This document shows positions 7,615 to 16,166 of a stretch of DNA of 64,000 nt, piece by piece. This DNA comes from VRUE01 sp963837695 (GTDB lineage: Bacteria > Actinomycetota > Thermoleophilia > Solirubrobacterales > 70-9). The first letter of the stretch is position 1. The number at the start of each line of letters is the position of its first letter. The stretch covers positions 372,001-436,000 of the forward strand of contig CAWINZ010000005.1 in NCBI GenBank assembly GCA_963837695.1, written 5' to 3'. Below the pieces are notes generated by a model. That model did not search any database. It was not told where the DNA came from and saw only the letters and a program-made list of their open reading frames with translations. The position numbers were made by a program, and so were the translations under genes.

Positions 7615-9673
7615 ACGCCACGCTAGCCGCGACTTCCGCCGCGATCGCCTCGCGCGCCTCGTCCGGCTCGAGCACAACCAGGTCGCCGGCGCCGCGAAGG
7701 ATCTCCCGCACCAGCCACGAGGTCCCCGCGTAGGGCAGCTCGACGACGACCGCGCCGTCGGCCAGCTCCTCGACCACGGTGCGCTCCTCGCGCAGCCAGC
7801 GGGCCCGCTCGGGCGAGACCCAGACGCGGGCGACCTGGGCGGTCGGCACCTCGCCGTCGGTCATCCAGCCCTCGACCCCGGCGAGCTCTTCGACCTCCTG
7901 GCGCGGCTCGTAGGTCTCGCTGCTCGCCACCGCCTCCTTGACGCGGTCGAGCTTGAAGTGGCGAATTCCCCCTTTGGTCAGGTCGAAGCACTCGACGTAC
8001 CAGCCCTCGCGCCCGTTCTCCAGCCGGTAGGGCTCGACGCGGCGCTTGGTGAACTGGTCCTCGTTCTCCTTGTAGTACTGGATCTCCAGCACGCGACGAC
8101 CGGCGATCGCCTCGTTGACGACGCGCGCGACCTCGGTGTCGCCGCCGCTGCCGGAGGCGATCTCGAGGCCCTCCTCGGAGGGGTCGTGGCCGAGCGCTTT
8201 GACGATCTTCTCGCGGGCGCTCTGCAGGCCGCCCTGCGGCAGGTGGTCGCCGAAGAGGTCGATCGCCGCGACCAGCGCCTTCGCCTCCAGGGGCAAGAGC
8301 CGCGCCGGGCGGGCGAAGTTGTCGCCGTAGGGCTCAGAGTCGACCTCGATCTCGTCGCCGCGCACTTCGGCGTAGAGCACGTAGGTGCCGCCGCCGAAGT
8401 TGACGACGTTGAGCAGATCGATGTCCTCCTGCAGCTCCTCCCCGGTCAGTTCGAGGCGCCGGCGCAGATCGGTGACGCTGAGGCGCTCGCCTTTCTTCGC
8501 CGAGTCGATCAGCATCCCGGCGAGGGTCACGAGGCGGGCAAAACGCTCCGGGCGGATCGCCGCCTCGCCGCGCCCGTTGCTGCGCGAGCGGGGTGGCGCC
8601 TCGCGCAGCGGGTGTTCGACGGTCTCGGCCGGTTCGAAGTCGCTGCGGTGGCGGTCGTGAAGAAGGTCGAGCCGCTCGCGGGCTTCGTCGCGCAGCTCCT
8701 CGGGCTCCAGCACCTCAGCGTTCTGGCGCCAGCGCAGCACCCAGGCGATCAGCTCGCGAGGCGATGCGTAGTCCGTCTCCAGGACCGAGCCCTTGCCCGG
8801 GGCCTCGTCGGCCTTGCGGGCCGGGCGCAGCTCGCCGTAGCCACCGAAGTCACGCTCGATCAGCCAGGAGATCCGGTCGCGGACGAAGATCTTCGCGGTG
8901 CCGCGGATCTCCCCCAGCTGCCAATCCGCACGCTGGCCGTAGTCGCGGCGATCGAAGTCCTCGGGCGGGGAGAAGTCGTGCTCGGCCTTGGAGGCGTAGC
9001 CGACCTTGCCCTGGATGCGGGAGAGGCGGAAGACCCGGACGGCGTCGCGCTCGTGCGAGTGGCCGATCAAATAGAACTGGCCGGAGCGGAAGACGAGGTG
9101 GTAGGGGTCGACCTTGCGCTTCTCGGTCTCGTCGCGCTCCATCGTGTAGTAGGTGAACTCGATCGTCTTGCGCCGCGAGATCGCGGTCTCGATCTTGGAG
9201 AGCCGCTGGGAGAGGTCGCGGCCCCCGGCCGAGGCCGTCATCGCCATCTCGACCGGCGCGCGGTCGCCCTCGCTGACCGGGTTCGGGTGGCCCCAGGCGA
9301 CCTGCTGCAGGGCGAGGCGCAGTGGCTCGGCGTAAGCGAAGCCGCCGTCGGTGAGCAGCGAGAGTGCCGTGCTCAACGAGGCCAGCTCCTCGTCCTCGAA
9401 CTTGATCGGGTCGAGGTAGAAGTTCTCCGGCGGCAGCGAGTAGAGCTCGGCCTCGAAGAAGCCCTCGCCGGGTTTCTCCACCCCGAGCTGGATGCCGAGG
9501 CTCTCCAGCTCGGCGCGATCGGCGTAGAAGCGCCGCGCGAAGGCGTCGTCGTTCATGTCGCTGTAGCCCTCCACCTCGCGCTTGATCTCCAGCGCCGAGA
9601 CGGGTCTGCCCTGCGCCATCAGAAAGGAGATCAGCGAGAGCTGGCGGATCAGCTTCTCGGTGTCCTTTGCCAC
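7613..9673 (-). CDS. Tandem WYL-domain transcriptional regulator (fused PafB/PafC-like)
   Basis: 686-residue regulator made of two similar halves, each a winged helix-turn-helix followed by a WYL domain and a WCX extension. The first half starts KLIRQLSLISFLMAQGRPVSA and the second KRFARLVTLAGMLIDSAKKGE-like. In mycobacteria PafB and PafC are separate proteins that together switch on the LexA-independent DNA-damage response, the WYL domain sensing nucleic acid; here both seem to be in one chain. The GTG at 9673 is chosen because the helix-turn-helix begins at once and the upstream extension is low-complexity. No proteasome genes are nearby. Confidence 0.82.
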   Translation of the reverse strand: MAKDTEKLIRQLSLISFLMAQGRPVSALEIKREVEGYSDMNDDAFARRFYADRAELESLGIQLGVEKPGEGFFEAELYSLPPENFYLDPIKFEDEELASLSTALSLLTDGGFAYAEPLRLALQQVAWGHPNPVSEGDRAPVEMAMTASAGGRDLSQRLSKIETAISRRKTIEFTYYTMERDETEKRKVDPYHLVFRSGQFYLIGHSHERDAVRVFRLSRIQGKVGYASKAEHDFSPPEDFDRRDYGQRADWQLGEIRGTAKIFVRDRISWLIERDFGGYGELRPARKADEAPGKGSVLETDYASPRELIAWVLRWRQNAEVLEPEELRDEARERLDLLHDRHRSDFEPAETVEHPLREAPPRSRSNGRGEAAIRPERFARLVTLAGMLIDSAKKGERLSVTDLRRRLELTGEELQEDIDLLNVVNFGGGTYVLYAEVRGDEIEVDSEPYGDNFARPARLLPLEAKALVAAIDLFGDHLPQGGLQSAREKIVKALGHDPSEEGLEIASGSGGDTEVARVVNEAIAGRRVLEIQYYKENEDQFTKRRVEPYRLENGREGWYVECFDLTKGGIRHFKLDRVKEAVASSETYEPRQEVEELAGVEGWMTDGEVPTAQVARVWVSPERARWLREERTVVEELADGAVVVELPYAGTSWLVREILRGAGDLVVLEPDEAREAIAAEVAASVA

Positions 9674-9769
9674 GAGCCCAGGATAGTGAGAGCGACCTGG
9701 CGAACCCCCCGCCCCGACCGCCGGAAACCCGCATTTTGGCCCATTCGAGCCGGATAGAGTGCCCCCCAC

Positions 9770-10087
9770 ATGGACATCCTTCGCAACCTCTTCGGCAACG
9801 TCACCAACGGGATCATCCGATTGGCCGTCGCTGCGGGCATCCTCTTCTGCGCCTACCTGTTCATCGTCAAGCCGGTCCTCAACACGACCGAGGAGGCCTT
9901 CCACTCATCCGGCCTCGACCAGATCGGCAAGACGCTGAACACCGTCGACGTCCAGGTCCAGCGGCAGATCCGCCACTCGTTCAAGCTGACCAAAGCCCAC
10001 GGCGGCAGCCCCCAGAAGCTGATCAAGTGCATCAAGCACGCCCACCAGGACGTGGGGAAGATCAAGCGGTGTACCAGACGCTTCTAG
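9770..10087 (+). CDS. Small membrane-anchored protein, function unknown
   Basis: 105-residue protein with one clear transmembrane segment at about residues 16-38 (LAVAAGILFCAYLFIVKP) and a basic, hydrophilic C-terminal part ending KRCTRRF with a Cys pair in the last 25 residues (KCIKHAHQDVGKIKRC). It stands alone between the WYL regulator and the OB/HD gene, divergent from the former. The ATG at 9770 is in GC-rich codons with strong third-position bias, which supports a real gene. I do not recognise a family. Confidence 0.6.
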   Translation: MDILRNLFGNVTNGIIRLAVAAGILFCAYLFIVKPVLNTTEEAFHSSGLDQIGKTLNTVDVQVQRQIRHSFKLTKAHGGSPQKLIKCIKHAHQDVGKIKRCTRRF

Positions 10088-10097
10088 CGGTGAAACG

Positions 10098-11153
10098 TCA
10101 GGCGGCCTGGCGCTGACCGAAGTAGGCGGAGCCGGAGAGGGCGCGGTCGAAGCTCGACCAGGACTCGCCGGCGGGCAGCTCGCGCTCGAGGCGGTCGAAG
10201 CTGCCAAGGCGGCCACCGAGGTTGTCGATCATGTGGACGAGCACGGCCTCGCGGGTGGCGGGGACGACCGGGGAGCCGTGTTCGAGCGAGCCGTGGTGGC
10301 TGAGGATGATGTGCAGGACCGCCTGGGCCAGCCCCGGGTCGAAGCCGGGAATCTCCTCGATCTCGCGGCGCACGGTGTAGTAGCCGAGCGGGATCTCGCC
10401 CTGCAGCCGGCCGGCGTCGGTTAGGTCGATCGCCAGCGGGTCATCGTTGTAGGCGACGGTCTTGCCGATGTCGTGGAGGAGCGCGCCGGCGACGGCTACC
10501 TCGCGATCGATGCCGGGGAAGAAGTTGGCGGCGGCGCTGACCGCCTGGGCGACGGAGACGGTGTGCTCGAGCAGGCCGTGGCGATAGGCCTGGTGGTAGA
10601 CCTTCGCCGCCGGCGCGTCGCGGAAGCGCGCCCAGATCTCCGCGCTCTCGCCGAAGAAGCGGCTGAGCAGGTCGCGCAGCTGCGGCTCCTGCACGGTCTC
10701 CAGCAGCTGGCGCAGTTTGCCCTCCAGCTCCTCGAAGGAGACGTCCGACTCGGCGGCGAGGTCAGCGGGGTCGTATTCCTCCGGGGAGGCCTCGCGCAGG
10801 CCGGAGAGCTTGATCTTCGGCCCCCAGCGATCGCTCATCTCGAAGACGCCGGCGACCTCTACCGGGGTTCCCGGCGCCGCGAGCGCATAGAGCGCCTCAG
10901 CGTCCTCCCAGGCGACCGCCTCGGCGCTCCCGCTGGCGTCGCCGAGGGTCAGGCGCAGCCACGGCTCGCCGTTCCGCTTGCGGCGCAGCTCGCGCTGGCG
11001 CACCGCGTAGACGCCCTTGACCTGCTGGCCGTCCTCGAGCTCCCGAAGGGACACCCTGGCCGGCGGCGCGGCAGGCTTGGCAGCCGGGGCAGGCGCACCG
11101 CCCGAGGTGTCGATCAGGGCCTCTTGGAACATCTGTGGATCGAGCTGCTCCAT
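10098..11153 (-). CDS. OB-fold and HD-domain protein (YhaM-like 3'-5' exoribonuclease)
   Basis: 351 residues: a disordered Ala/Pro-rich start, an OB-fold nucleic-acid domain at about residues 40-118, then an HD domain with LLEH (His196) and LHDIGK (His227, Asp228). This domain order is that of YhaM/CBF1-type exonucleases, which degrade RNA or single-stranded DNA from the 3' end. The assignment to nuclease rather than cyclic-nucleotide phosphodiesterase rests on the OB domain. The ATG at 11153 follows the AT-rich promoter-like gap. It is convergent with the small membrane protein upstream in coordinate. Confidence 0.75.
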   Translation of the reverse strand: MEQLDPQMFQEALIDTSGGAPAPAAKPAAPPARVSLRELEDGQQVKGVYAVRQRELRRKRNGEPWLRLTLGDASGSAEAVAWEDAEALYALAAPGTPVEVAGVFEMSDRWGPKIKLSGLREASPEEYDPADLAAESDVSFEELEGKLRQLLETVQEPQLRDLLSRFFGESAEIWARFRDAPAAKVYHQAYRHGLLEHTVSVAQAVSAAANFFPGIDREVAVAGALLHDIGKTVAYNDDPLAIDLTDAGRLQGEIPLGYYTVRREIEEIPGFDPGLAQAVLHIILSHHGSLEHGSPVVPATREAVLVHMIDNLGGRLGSFDRLERELPAGESWSSFDRALSGSAYFGQRQAA

Positions 11154-11245
11154 CTATTTCCAAGTTAGAGCGGAGCGCGGACGCTTCGTTGCGCCGAGTG
11201 CGGTTCCCCTTCTACCGCTATGCGACACAAACGACGACCGCGCTC

Positions 11246-11611
11246 TCAGAGCACGCTGCCGAGCCAGTGGCCGAGGGCGACGGCGGCGAAGCCGGCGACC
11301 AGCGAGAGGCCGAGGTTGAGCCAGACGAGATGGGTGTGGCCGGCCTCGGCGAGCCGGTGCGAATCGAGGATCCAGGTGGAGAAGGTCGTGAAGGAGCCGA
11401 TGCCGCCGCCGGCGACGATGATCAGCGCCTGGCCTTCCAGGGCCACGCCGGCGACCAGTCCCAGGGCCAGCGCGCCGCCGATGTTGATCGCGAGGATGCC
11501 ATGCGGGAAGGGGTGGTCGGTGCGCGCGGTGAGCGCGGTGTCGATCAGGTAGCGCGCGGCGGCGGCGGCGCCGCCGAGCAGGCCGACGGCGATCCAGCCC
11601 GGCGCGCTCAC
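11246..11611 (-). CDS. crcB: Fluoride channel CrcB/Fluc subunit 2
   Basis: Small four-helix membrane protein of 121 residues of the Fluc family, which exports fluoride as a dual-topology dimer. The sequence has the family pattern GGAAAAARYLI in helix 1, HGILAINIGGAL with the conserved Asn, and GIGSFTTFSTW with the Phe/Thr pore motif. It overlaps the upstream crcB by 4 nt. In actinobacteria two adjacent, divergent copies usually form a heterodimer with fixed opposite topologies (known for the family). Expected to be controlled by the fluoride riboswitch in front of the first copy. Confidence 0.92.
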   Translation of the reverse strand: MSAPGWIAVGLLGGAAAAARYLIDTALTARTDHPFPHGILAINIGGALALGLVAGVALEGQALIIVAGGGIGSFTTFSTWILDSHRLAEAGHTHLVWLNLGLSLVAGFAAVALGHWLGSVL

Positions 11612-12024
11612 CGCCCAGGCCCTTCATTGACGACCTCCGGCCGACGCTCCAGCGCGATCCCCAGGCGCACGAAGGCGTAGCCCGCAGCGAGGGTGGCGCC
11701 GACGTAACCCGCCGCCAGCCCGAGATGGCCAGCGTCGATCATTTCGAACAGCTCCAGTTGCAGGGCCGAGAAGGTCGTCAGCGTGCCGCAGATCCCGGTG
11801 GTGAGAAAGGGGTGGGTGAGACTGTCCTCGGGATGGTCGCGAAGGCGGGCGACGAAGTAGCCGAGCAGCATCGCGCCGGCCATGTTGACGGCGAAGGTCG
11901 CCCACGGCCACCCATCGGGGCCGTGCGGCGTCGCCACGGACAGGCCGACCCGGGCCAGCGCCCCGAGCATCCCGCCGACGTAGATCGCGGCCAGACGGCG
12001 AAGGTCGAATCGCGGTGCTCGCAT
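11608..12024 (-). CDS. crcB: Fluoride channel CrcB/Fluc subunit 1
   Basis: 138-residue Fluc-type membrane protein, first gene of a two-gene operon. Visible motifs are GGMLGALARVGLS, TFAVNMAGAMLLG with the conserved Asn, and TGICGTLTTFSALQLE with the pore Phe/Thr segment. Its start has a good AGGAG ribosome site 10 bp upstream, and the stop overlaps the start of subunit 2. A fluoride riboswitch-like RNA lies 30-90 nt upstream on the same strand, which fits the function. Heterodimerisation with subunit 2 is inferred from the pairing. Confidence 0.93.
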   Translation of the reverse strand: MRAPRFDLRRLAAIYVGGMLGALARVGLSVATPHGPDGWPWATFAVNMAGAMLLGYFVARLRDHPEDSLTHPFLTTGICGTLTTFSALQLELFEMIDAGHLGLAAGYVGATLAAGYAFVRLGIALERRPEVVNEGPGR

Positions 12025-12054
12025 TTGCGCAGTCTCCTATCAGCGTCGATGGAC

Positions 12055-12116
12055 GTGGTAGGGACCGTCAGCGGATCGAACCGCGCTTTACGAAGGAGCG
12101 AGCCCCATCGCTCGCC
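12055..12116 (-). ncRNA. Fluoride riboswitch (crcB motif)
   Basis: Read on the minus strand, the 5' helix GAGCG (from 12113) encloses AUGGGGCU and closes with CGCUC. A UAAA linker follows, then a second stem GCGG/CCGC with a UUCGAU loop, then CUGACGG and UCCCUAC. Segment by segment this matches the known fluoride aptamer of Thermotoga petrophila (GCGAUGAGGCCCGC, AAACUG, GGGCUGAUGG, CCUCUAC). The pseudoknot GGGG with UCCC is preserved by covariation. It ends about 30 nt upstream of the first crcB gene, the usual place. Confidence 0.85.
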
Positions 12117-12206
12117 GCGAATTGTAACCGAGATTTCAGCGATGAATTTCGATGAATGTGATTCCGCGGCACCCGGCCGACCACCGTCGGCGGGCCGGGA
12201 AACGGC

Positions 12207-13055
12207 TCAGCCGGCGCGCGCGCCCCAGCAGAGGGCCGGCACGGAGTAGGAGCCGTCCACGCTGCGGAAGGGGGCGATGCTCTGCTCGATCGCCTCGCGG
12301 GTCGCTTCGCGCTCGGCCTCGGGCAGTGCCTCGATCACCGCGGCGAGAGGGCCGGCGAGGCGAATCAGCACGTCCCAGAAATCGTCGAAATCCGCATAGC
12401 GGAAATCGAAGGCGATCTCCTCCAGCTCAGGCGCGGGGAACCCGGCGCCGCCGACCAGCTCGCCGATGCGGCCGGGGTCGGCCAGCGCGAAGATCCCCGG
12501 CGCGCCGGGCTGCGGCGGCGGCACGTGGCCGCGCCGGACCAGGGTCATCGCCGGCAGAGCCGCCCACGGGTTGCGCTCGGGCGACGCCCAGACGGCAAAA
12601 GCAAGCCGACCGCCGTCGCGCAGCACGCGCCGCGTCTCGGCCAGCGCCGCCGCGGGGTCGGCCATCAGCATGTAGCCCCAGCGGCAGACGACGGCGTCGA
12701 CGCTGTCGTCGTCGAGGTCCATACGCTCGGCGTCGAGCACCTTGTAATCGACGTTGGTCAGCCCCCGTCCGCCGCCGAGCCGCTGCGCCGCCGCGACCAT
12801 CTCCGGCGAGAAATCGGTCGATAGCAGGCGGCCCCCGTCGCCGACCCGCGCGGCGACGCGGAACCCGAGATCGCCCGGTCCGGCAGCGACCTCGAGCACG
12901 GTCTGCCCAGGCTGCGGATCGGCCTCGGCGACGATCCACTCATTGACCCGTCCGCTGACGTCGGCCATCCAGGCGCTGCGATCCTCCCAGCCGGCGGCCA
13001 TCCGACCCCAGGTCTGGAGACTCTGCTCCCGGTAGGAATCGAGATCGATGTCCAT
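12207..13055 (-). CDS. Class I SAM-dependent methyltransferase
   Basis: 282-residue soluble methyltransferase. The AdoMet site is LEVAAGPGDLGFRVA (motif I), followed by LLSTDFSPEMV (acidic loop after strand 2), DYKVLDAERMDL and DAVVCRWGYM (motif IV). This is the UbiE/Methyltransf_11 type; the substrate is not evident. The ATG at 13055 is chosen over one 27 nt upstream because a GAGGAG ribosome site stands 6 nt before it and falls inside the longer version. It is transcribed alone, in the same direction as the crcB pair. Confidence 0.85.
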   Translation of the reverse strand: MDIDLDSYREQSLQTWGRMAAGWEDRSAWMADVSGRVNEWIVAEADPQPGQTVLEVAAGPGDLGFRVAARVGDGGRLLSTDFSPEMVAAAQRLGGGRGLTNVDYKVLDAERMDLDDDSVDAVVCRWGYMLMADPAAALAETRRVLRDGGRLAFAVWASPERNPWAALPAMTLVRRGHVPPPQPGAPGIFALADPGRIGELVGGAGFPAPELEEIAFDFRYADFDDFWDVLIRLAGPLAAVIEALPEAEREATREAIEQSIAPFRSVDGSYSVPALCWGARAG

Positions 13056-13157
13056 GCGCTGCTCCTCTCGTAGCTTCTCCATTCGACGGTAGCGGCTCCG
13101 GCGATCGAGCGAGGGCCGCTGCCGGCCGCGCTTGGCCGGCCCCCGCCCAGACTTGGG

Positions 13158-14339
13158 TCAGGGCGCGCGCCGGTCGGCCCCCCACGCCGATGGCTTCGCT
13201 CTGCCGCGGCGGAACGTCAACCAGAGAAAGACCATGACGATGCACGTGAGGACGGCCATCGCCCCGAACATGAGGGTGAGCCCCCAATGGCGATGCTCAC
13301 CTGGGACCCAGGTGTTCGCTCCGAAGAAGCCGACGACGATGGTCGGGACGAGAAAGATCGTCGCGATGATCTCGAGGCGCCGTTGCGACCTCTCGTTATG
13401 CTCGCGCTGAGCTTCGGATTTTTGGATGAAGAGCAGCTGGAACGAGCTCCGCAGAGTGTCGCCCAGCTTTGACAGCTCACGGAGCGAGTCGTCGATTCGC
13501 TCATCGACCGCAACCACCTCTTTGTGGTCGCTCGTGGGCAGCCACGCCTTGTTCGGATCCCCGCGCAACCCAGGGACGTTCAGCGGGTTGAGCCAGTCCC
13601 GCAGTCTGGCGCGGGCGCCCCAGAGATCCCGCAGGCGCCGCTCGTCCTCGTCGCTGACCTTCCGTGGCTCGCCCTCGCCTCCGTAGAGAGCCAACTCCCA
13701 CTCCTCCAGAGCAGCGCAAAAGCGGCGATGGGTGGGGGCATACGTGAGAGCTAGCTCATGCATCGCCAACACTCCCAGGGCCCCCGCACTCCCGCCATTG
13801 CCCGCGATCCAGCGCTTCGATACCGCCGACAACAGGTCGTCCCGGGAAACCGGGCGCAGTCCGTCCTCGATCAGCTTCGCTCCTCGGAACAGGCATGCGT
13901 GGTGCCAGCGGGTGATCAGCCAGTTCTTCCCCGCCAGCAACTCCACCGCCTCGTAGACCGCCTCGGCGGAGGGGGTGAAGATCGGCTTCAACCCACCGTT
14001 CTCTCGCGCTGCCGGCGCATAGACCGCAAAGCTCGATGCGAGCCGCACGCCACCGTTATCCCAGCTGCGCCCCTCGGGAATGTCATCTCGGCAGAGCAGG
14101 TCCTCCACCATCGCCCGCTCTAGACCGGGGCATACCGGGCCCAGCAGATCCAACACCTCCTGGGGGGTCGCCAGGTCCTCGACGTCGAACCAGAGGATCC
14201 CGCCCGGTGGCACGGCGTAGGGCGCCTCGCACTCCTGCGGCCACTCTCCCTCGGTCCACACCCAGCCACGCGCGAGCTGGTCTGGGCTCTTTCGCGTCTC
14301 CGAGTCGGCAGTCGCCGTCTCCCCAGCCTGGGACTCCAT
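13158..14339 (-). CDS. CorA-like divalent cation transporter family protein
   Basis: 393-residue CorA superfamily protein. It has a long soluble N-terminal part, a long helix at about residues 275-330 (DDSLRELSKLGDTLRSSFQLLF) and two C-terminal membrane helices (IIATIFLVPTIVVGFFG and LMFGAMAVLTCIVMVFLWL). The loop between them reads GANTWVPGEHRHWG where classical CorA has GMN followed by MPE, so the selectivity motif is changed; the Asn is retained. It may transport another ion or play a different role. The ATG at 14339 begins a hydrophilic segment without signal peptide, as expected. Confidence 0.72.
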   Translation of the reverse strand: MESQAGETATADSETRKSPDQLARGWVWTEGEWPQECEAPYAVPPGGILWFDVEDLATPQEVLDLLGPVCPGLERAMVEDLLCRDDIPEGRSWDNGGVRLASSFAVYAPAARENGGLKPIFTPSAEAVYEAVELLAGKNWLITRWHHACLFRGAKLIEDGLRPVSRDDLLSAVSKRWIAGNGGSAGALGVLAMHELALTYAPTHRRFCAALEEWELALYGGEGEPRKVSDEDERRLRDLWGARARLRDWLNPLNVPGLRGDPNKAWLPTSDHKEVVAVDERIDDSLRELSKLGDTLRSSFQLLFIQKSEAQREHNERSQRRLEIIATIFLVPTIVVGFFGANTWVPGEHRHWGLTLMFGAMAVLTCIVMVFLWLTFRRGRAKPSAWGADRRAP

Positions 14340-14456
14340 GCGCGCATCCTATGCGCGACGATCAATCGAGTAAAAACAGTGTGGTTCGTCAGTCCGGAGT
14401 GGCTCCCTCGCCGGTTGGCGGGCCCCCGTCCCCACGTGCCGAATAGGATCGGCGTC

Positions 14457-15323
14457 ATGAAGCTCTGCCGGTTCGCGAAGGACGGTGGCCCCGCCGCGCT
14501 GGGGCTCGTCGAAGGCGACGAGGTCGTCGACCTCTCGGCGGCGGATGTGCCCGCCGAACCGGCTCGCGCCCTGGACGAGGCGGGACAGGAGGGTCTGGCG
14601 AAGCTAGCCGGGAGTGCGCCCCGCACGGCGCTCGCCGACGTGCGGCTGCTGGCGCCGGCGACGCCCCGCAAGTACCTGGCGATCGCGCTCAACTACCGCG
14701 ATCACATCGCCGAGATGGGCATGGAGGCGCCCGAGGTGCCGGTCTTCTTCAACAAGCAGGTCACCTGCGTGGTCGGGCCCGACGCCGACGTCCACATGCC
14801 GAAGGTCTCGACCTTCCTCGACTACGAGGCCGAGCTGGCGATCGTGATCGGCGAGCGCTGCCGCCACGTGCCGGTCGAACGGGCGCACGAGGTCATCGCC
14901 GGCTACACCTGCGCCAACGACCTCAGCGTGCGCGACTGGCAGGGCAAAGCACAGACGATGCAGATCGGCAAGTCCTTCGACACCCACGGACCGCTGGGGC
15001 CATGGCTCGTTACCGGCGACGAGCTGGGCGACCCCAACGACCTCGCGATCCGCTGTTTCGTCAACGATGAGCCGCGCCAGGACGCGCGCACCAGCGAGAT
15101 GGTCTTCGACTGCTTCCAGCAGGTCTCCCACCTGTCTGAAGCGTTCACCCTCGAGCCGGGCGACGTGATCGCCACCGGCACGCCGTCCGGCGTCGGGCTC
15201 GGCCGCCAGCCGGTCCGCGACAACCTGCTCCACGTCGGCGAGACGGTGCGGGTCGAGATCGAGGGCATCGGCGAGCTGGCCAACACCGTGGTCGAGGAGC
15301 CCGACGGGTTCCTCGCACGCTAA
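14457..15323 (+). CDS. Fumarylacetoacetate hydrolase family protein
   Basis: 288-residue enzyme of the FAH superfamily (C-C bond hydrolases, decarboxylases and acylpyruvases acting in aromatic or sugar catabolism). The catalytic and metal-binding segments are visible: NYRDHIAEMG, DYEAELAIVIG with the metal Glu residues, GYTCANDLSVRDWQ, KSFDTHGPLGPW and TGTPSGVG near the end. The ATG at 14457 gives the usual N-terminus MKLCRF. Substrate unknown. It is followed after 32 nt by a membrane protein gene and may be co-transcribed with it. Confidence 0.9.
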   Translation: MKLCRFAKDGGPAALGLVEGDEVVDLSAADVPAEPARALDEAGQEGLAKLAGSAPRTALADVRLLAPATPRKYLAIALNYRDHIAEMGMEAPEVPVFFNKQVTCVVGPDADVHMPKVSTFLDYEAELAIVIGERCRHVPVERAHEVIAGYTCANDLSVRDWQGKAQTMQIGKSFDTHGPLGPWLVTGDELGDPNDLAIRCFVNDEPRQDARTSEMVFDCFQQVSHLSEAFTLEPGDVIATGTPSGVGLGRQPVRDNLLHVGETVRVEIEGIGELANTVVEEPDGFLAR

Positions 15324-15355
15324 AGCGAGGCGCTCGCGCCGTCGATAGGGGCGCT

Positions 15356-16141
15356 GTGAAGAAGGCTCGCGACATCATCAACGGACCGATCGGCGGGCTT
15401 GCCCCGTGGATCGCGATGTCACTGCTCGCCGGCCCGGGCCGCTTCGAGCTCGCCGTCGGCGTCGCCTTCGCGATCAGCCTCGTCGTCGTCGTCGTCGGCC
15501 GCGCCGGCGGCGGCTCTTGGAAGATCCTCGAGCTCTCCGACATCACCTTCTTCACCCTGGTCGGGATCCTCGGCCTCGTGGTCAGCCAGTCGACTCTCGA
15601 CGCGCTCGACAACTGGTCGGGCGAGATGTCGAACGTGGCGCTGACCCTGATCGCCTTCGGCTCGATCCTCGTCCGCATGCCGTTCACGCTCCAGTACGCC
15701 CGCGAAGAGGCGCCGCGCGAGCTCTGGGACAACCCCGCCTTCGTCCGCACCAACTACGTGCTCACCGCCTTCTGGGGCGGCGCCTTCCTCGTCACCGCGC
15801 TGGCCGGCGCCTACGGTGACCTGATCCTCGACAACTCGAACAACCTATGGACCGGCTGGGTGATCCAGACCCTGTCGATCCTCATCGCGATCCAGTTCAC
15901 CGAGTGGTACCCGAAGGTCGTCAAAGCACGAGCCCCCGGGGCGACCGACCCGGCGCCGGCGCTGAGCGAGCTGCTGCTCGGCGCGACCGCCCTGCTGATC
16001 CCGGTCGGCGTGATCGGCCTCGTCCTCGACGCCTGCTCAACCCCGGTCGGGATCGCCGTGATCGCGATCGGCGTCGTCGCCTCCCGCACGCTGGACCAGC
16101 ACCGCAAGGGCGCCGCCTCACCGGTGGTCGAGCCCGTCTGA
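15356..16141 (+). CDS. Multi-pass membrane protein, function unknown
   Basis: 261 residues with about six hydrophobic segments (for example FELAVGVAFAISLVVVVVG, ISDITFFTLVGILGLVV-like, VALTLIAFGSIL, LLLGATALLIPVGVIGLVL, VGIAVIAIGVVAS). It begins GTG at 15356 just after the FAH gene. Charged loops such as QYAREEAPRELWDNPAF lie between helices. I cannot name a family with confidence; its position between two catabolic hydrolases gives little. The downstream hydrolase starts 25 nt after the stop, so a three-gene operon is possible. Confidence 0.7.
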   Translation: MKKARDIINGPIGGLAPWIAMSLLAGPGRFELAVGVAFAISLVVVVVGRAGGGSWKILELSDITFFTLVGILGLVVSQSTLDALDNWSGEMSNVALTLIAFGSILVRMPFTLQYAREEAPRELWDNPAFVRTNYVLTAFWGGAFLVTALAGAYGDLILDNSNNLWTGWVIQTLSILIAIQFTEWYPKVVKARAPGATDPAPALSELLLGATALLIPVGVIGLVLDACSTPVGIAVIAIGVVASRTLDQHRKGAASPVVEPV

Positions 16142-16166
16142 GACTCCGCGTGAGAGGCTTCCGGTC

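Noticed and set aside
7589..9757. Long plus-strand open frame opposite the WYL regulator
   Set aside because: Antisense shadow; no family motifs and wrong codon bias.
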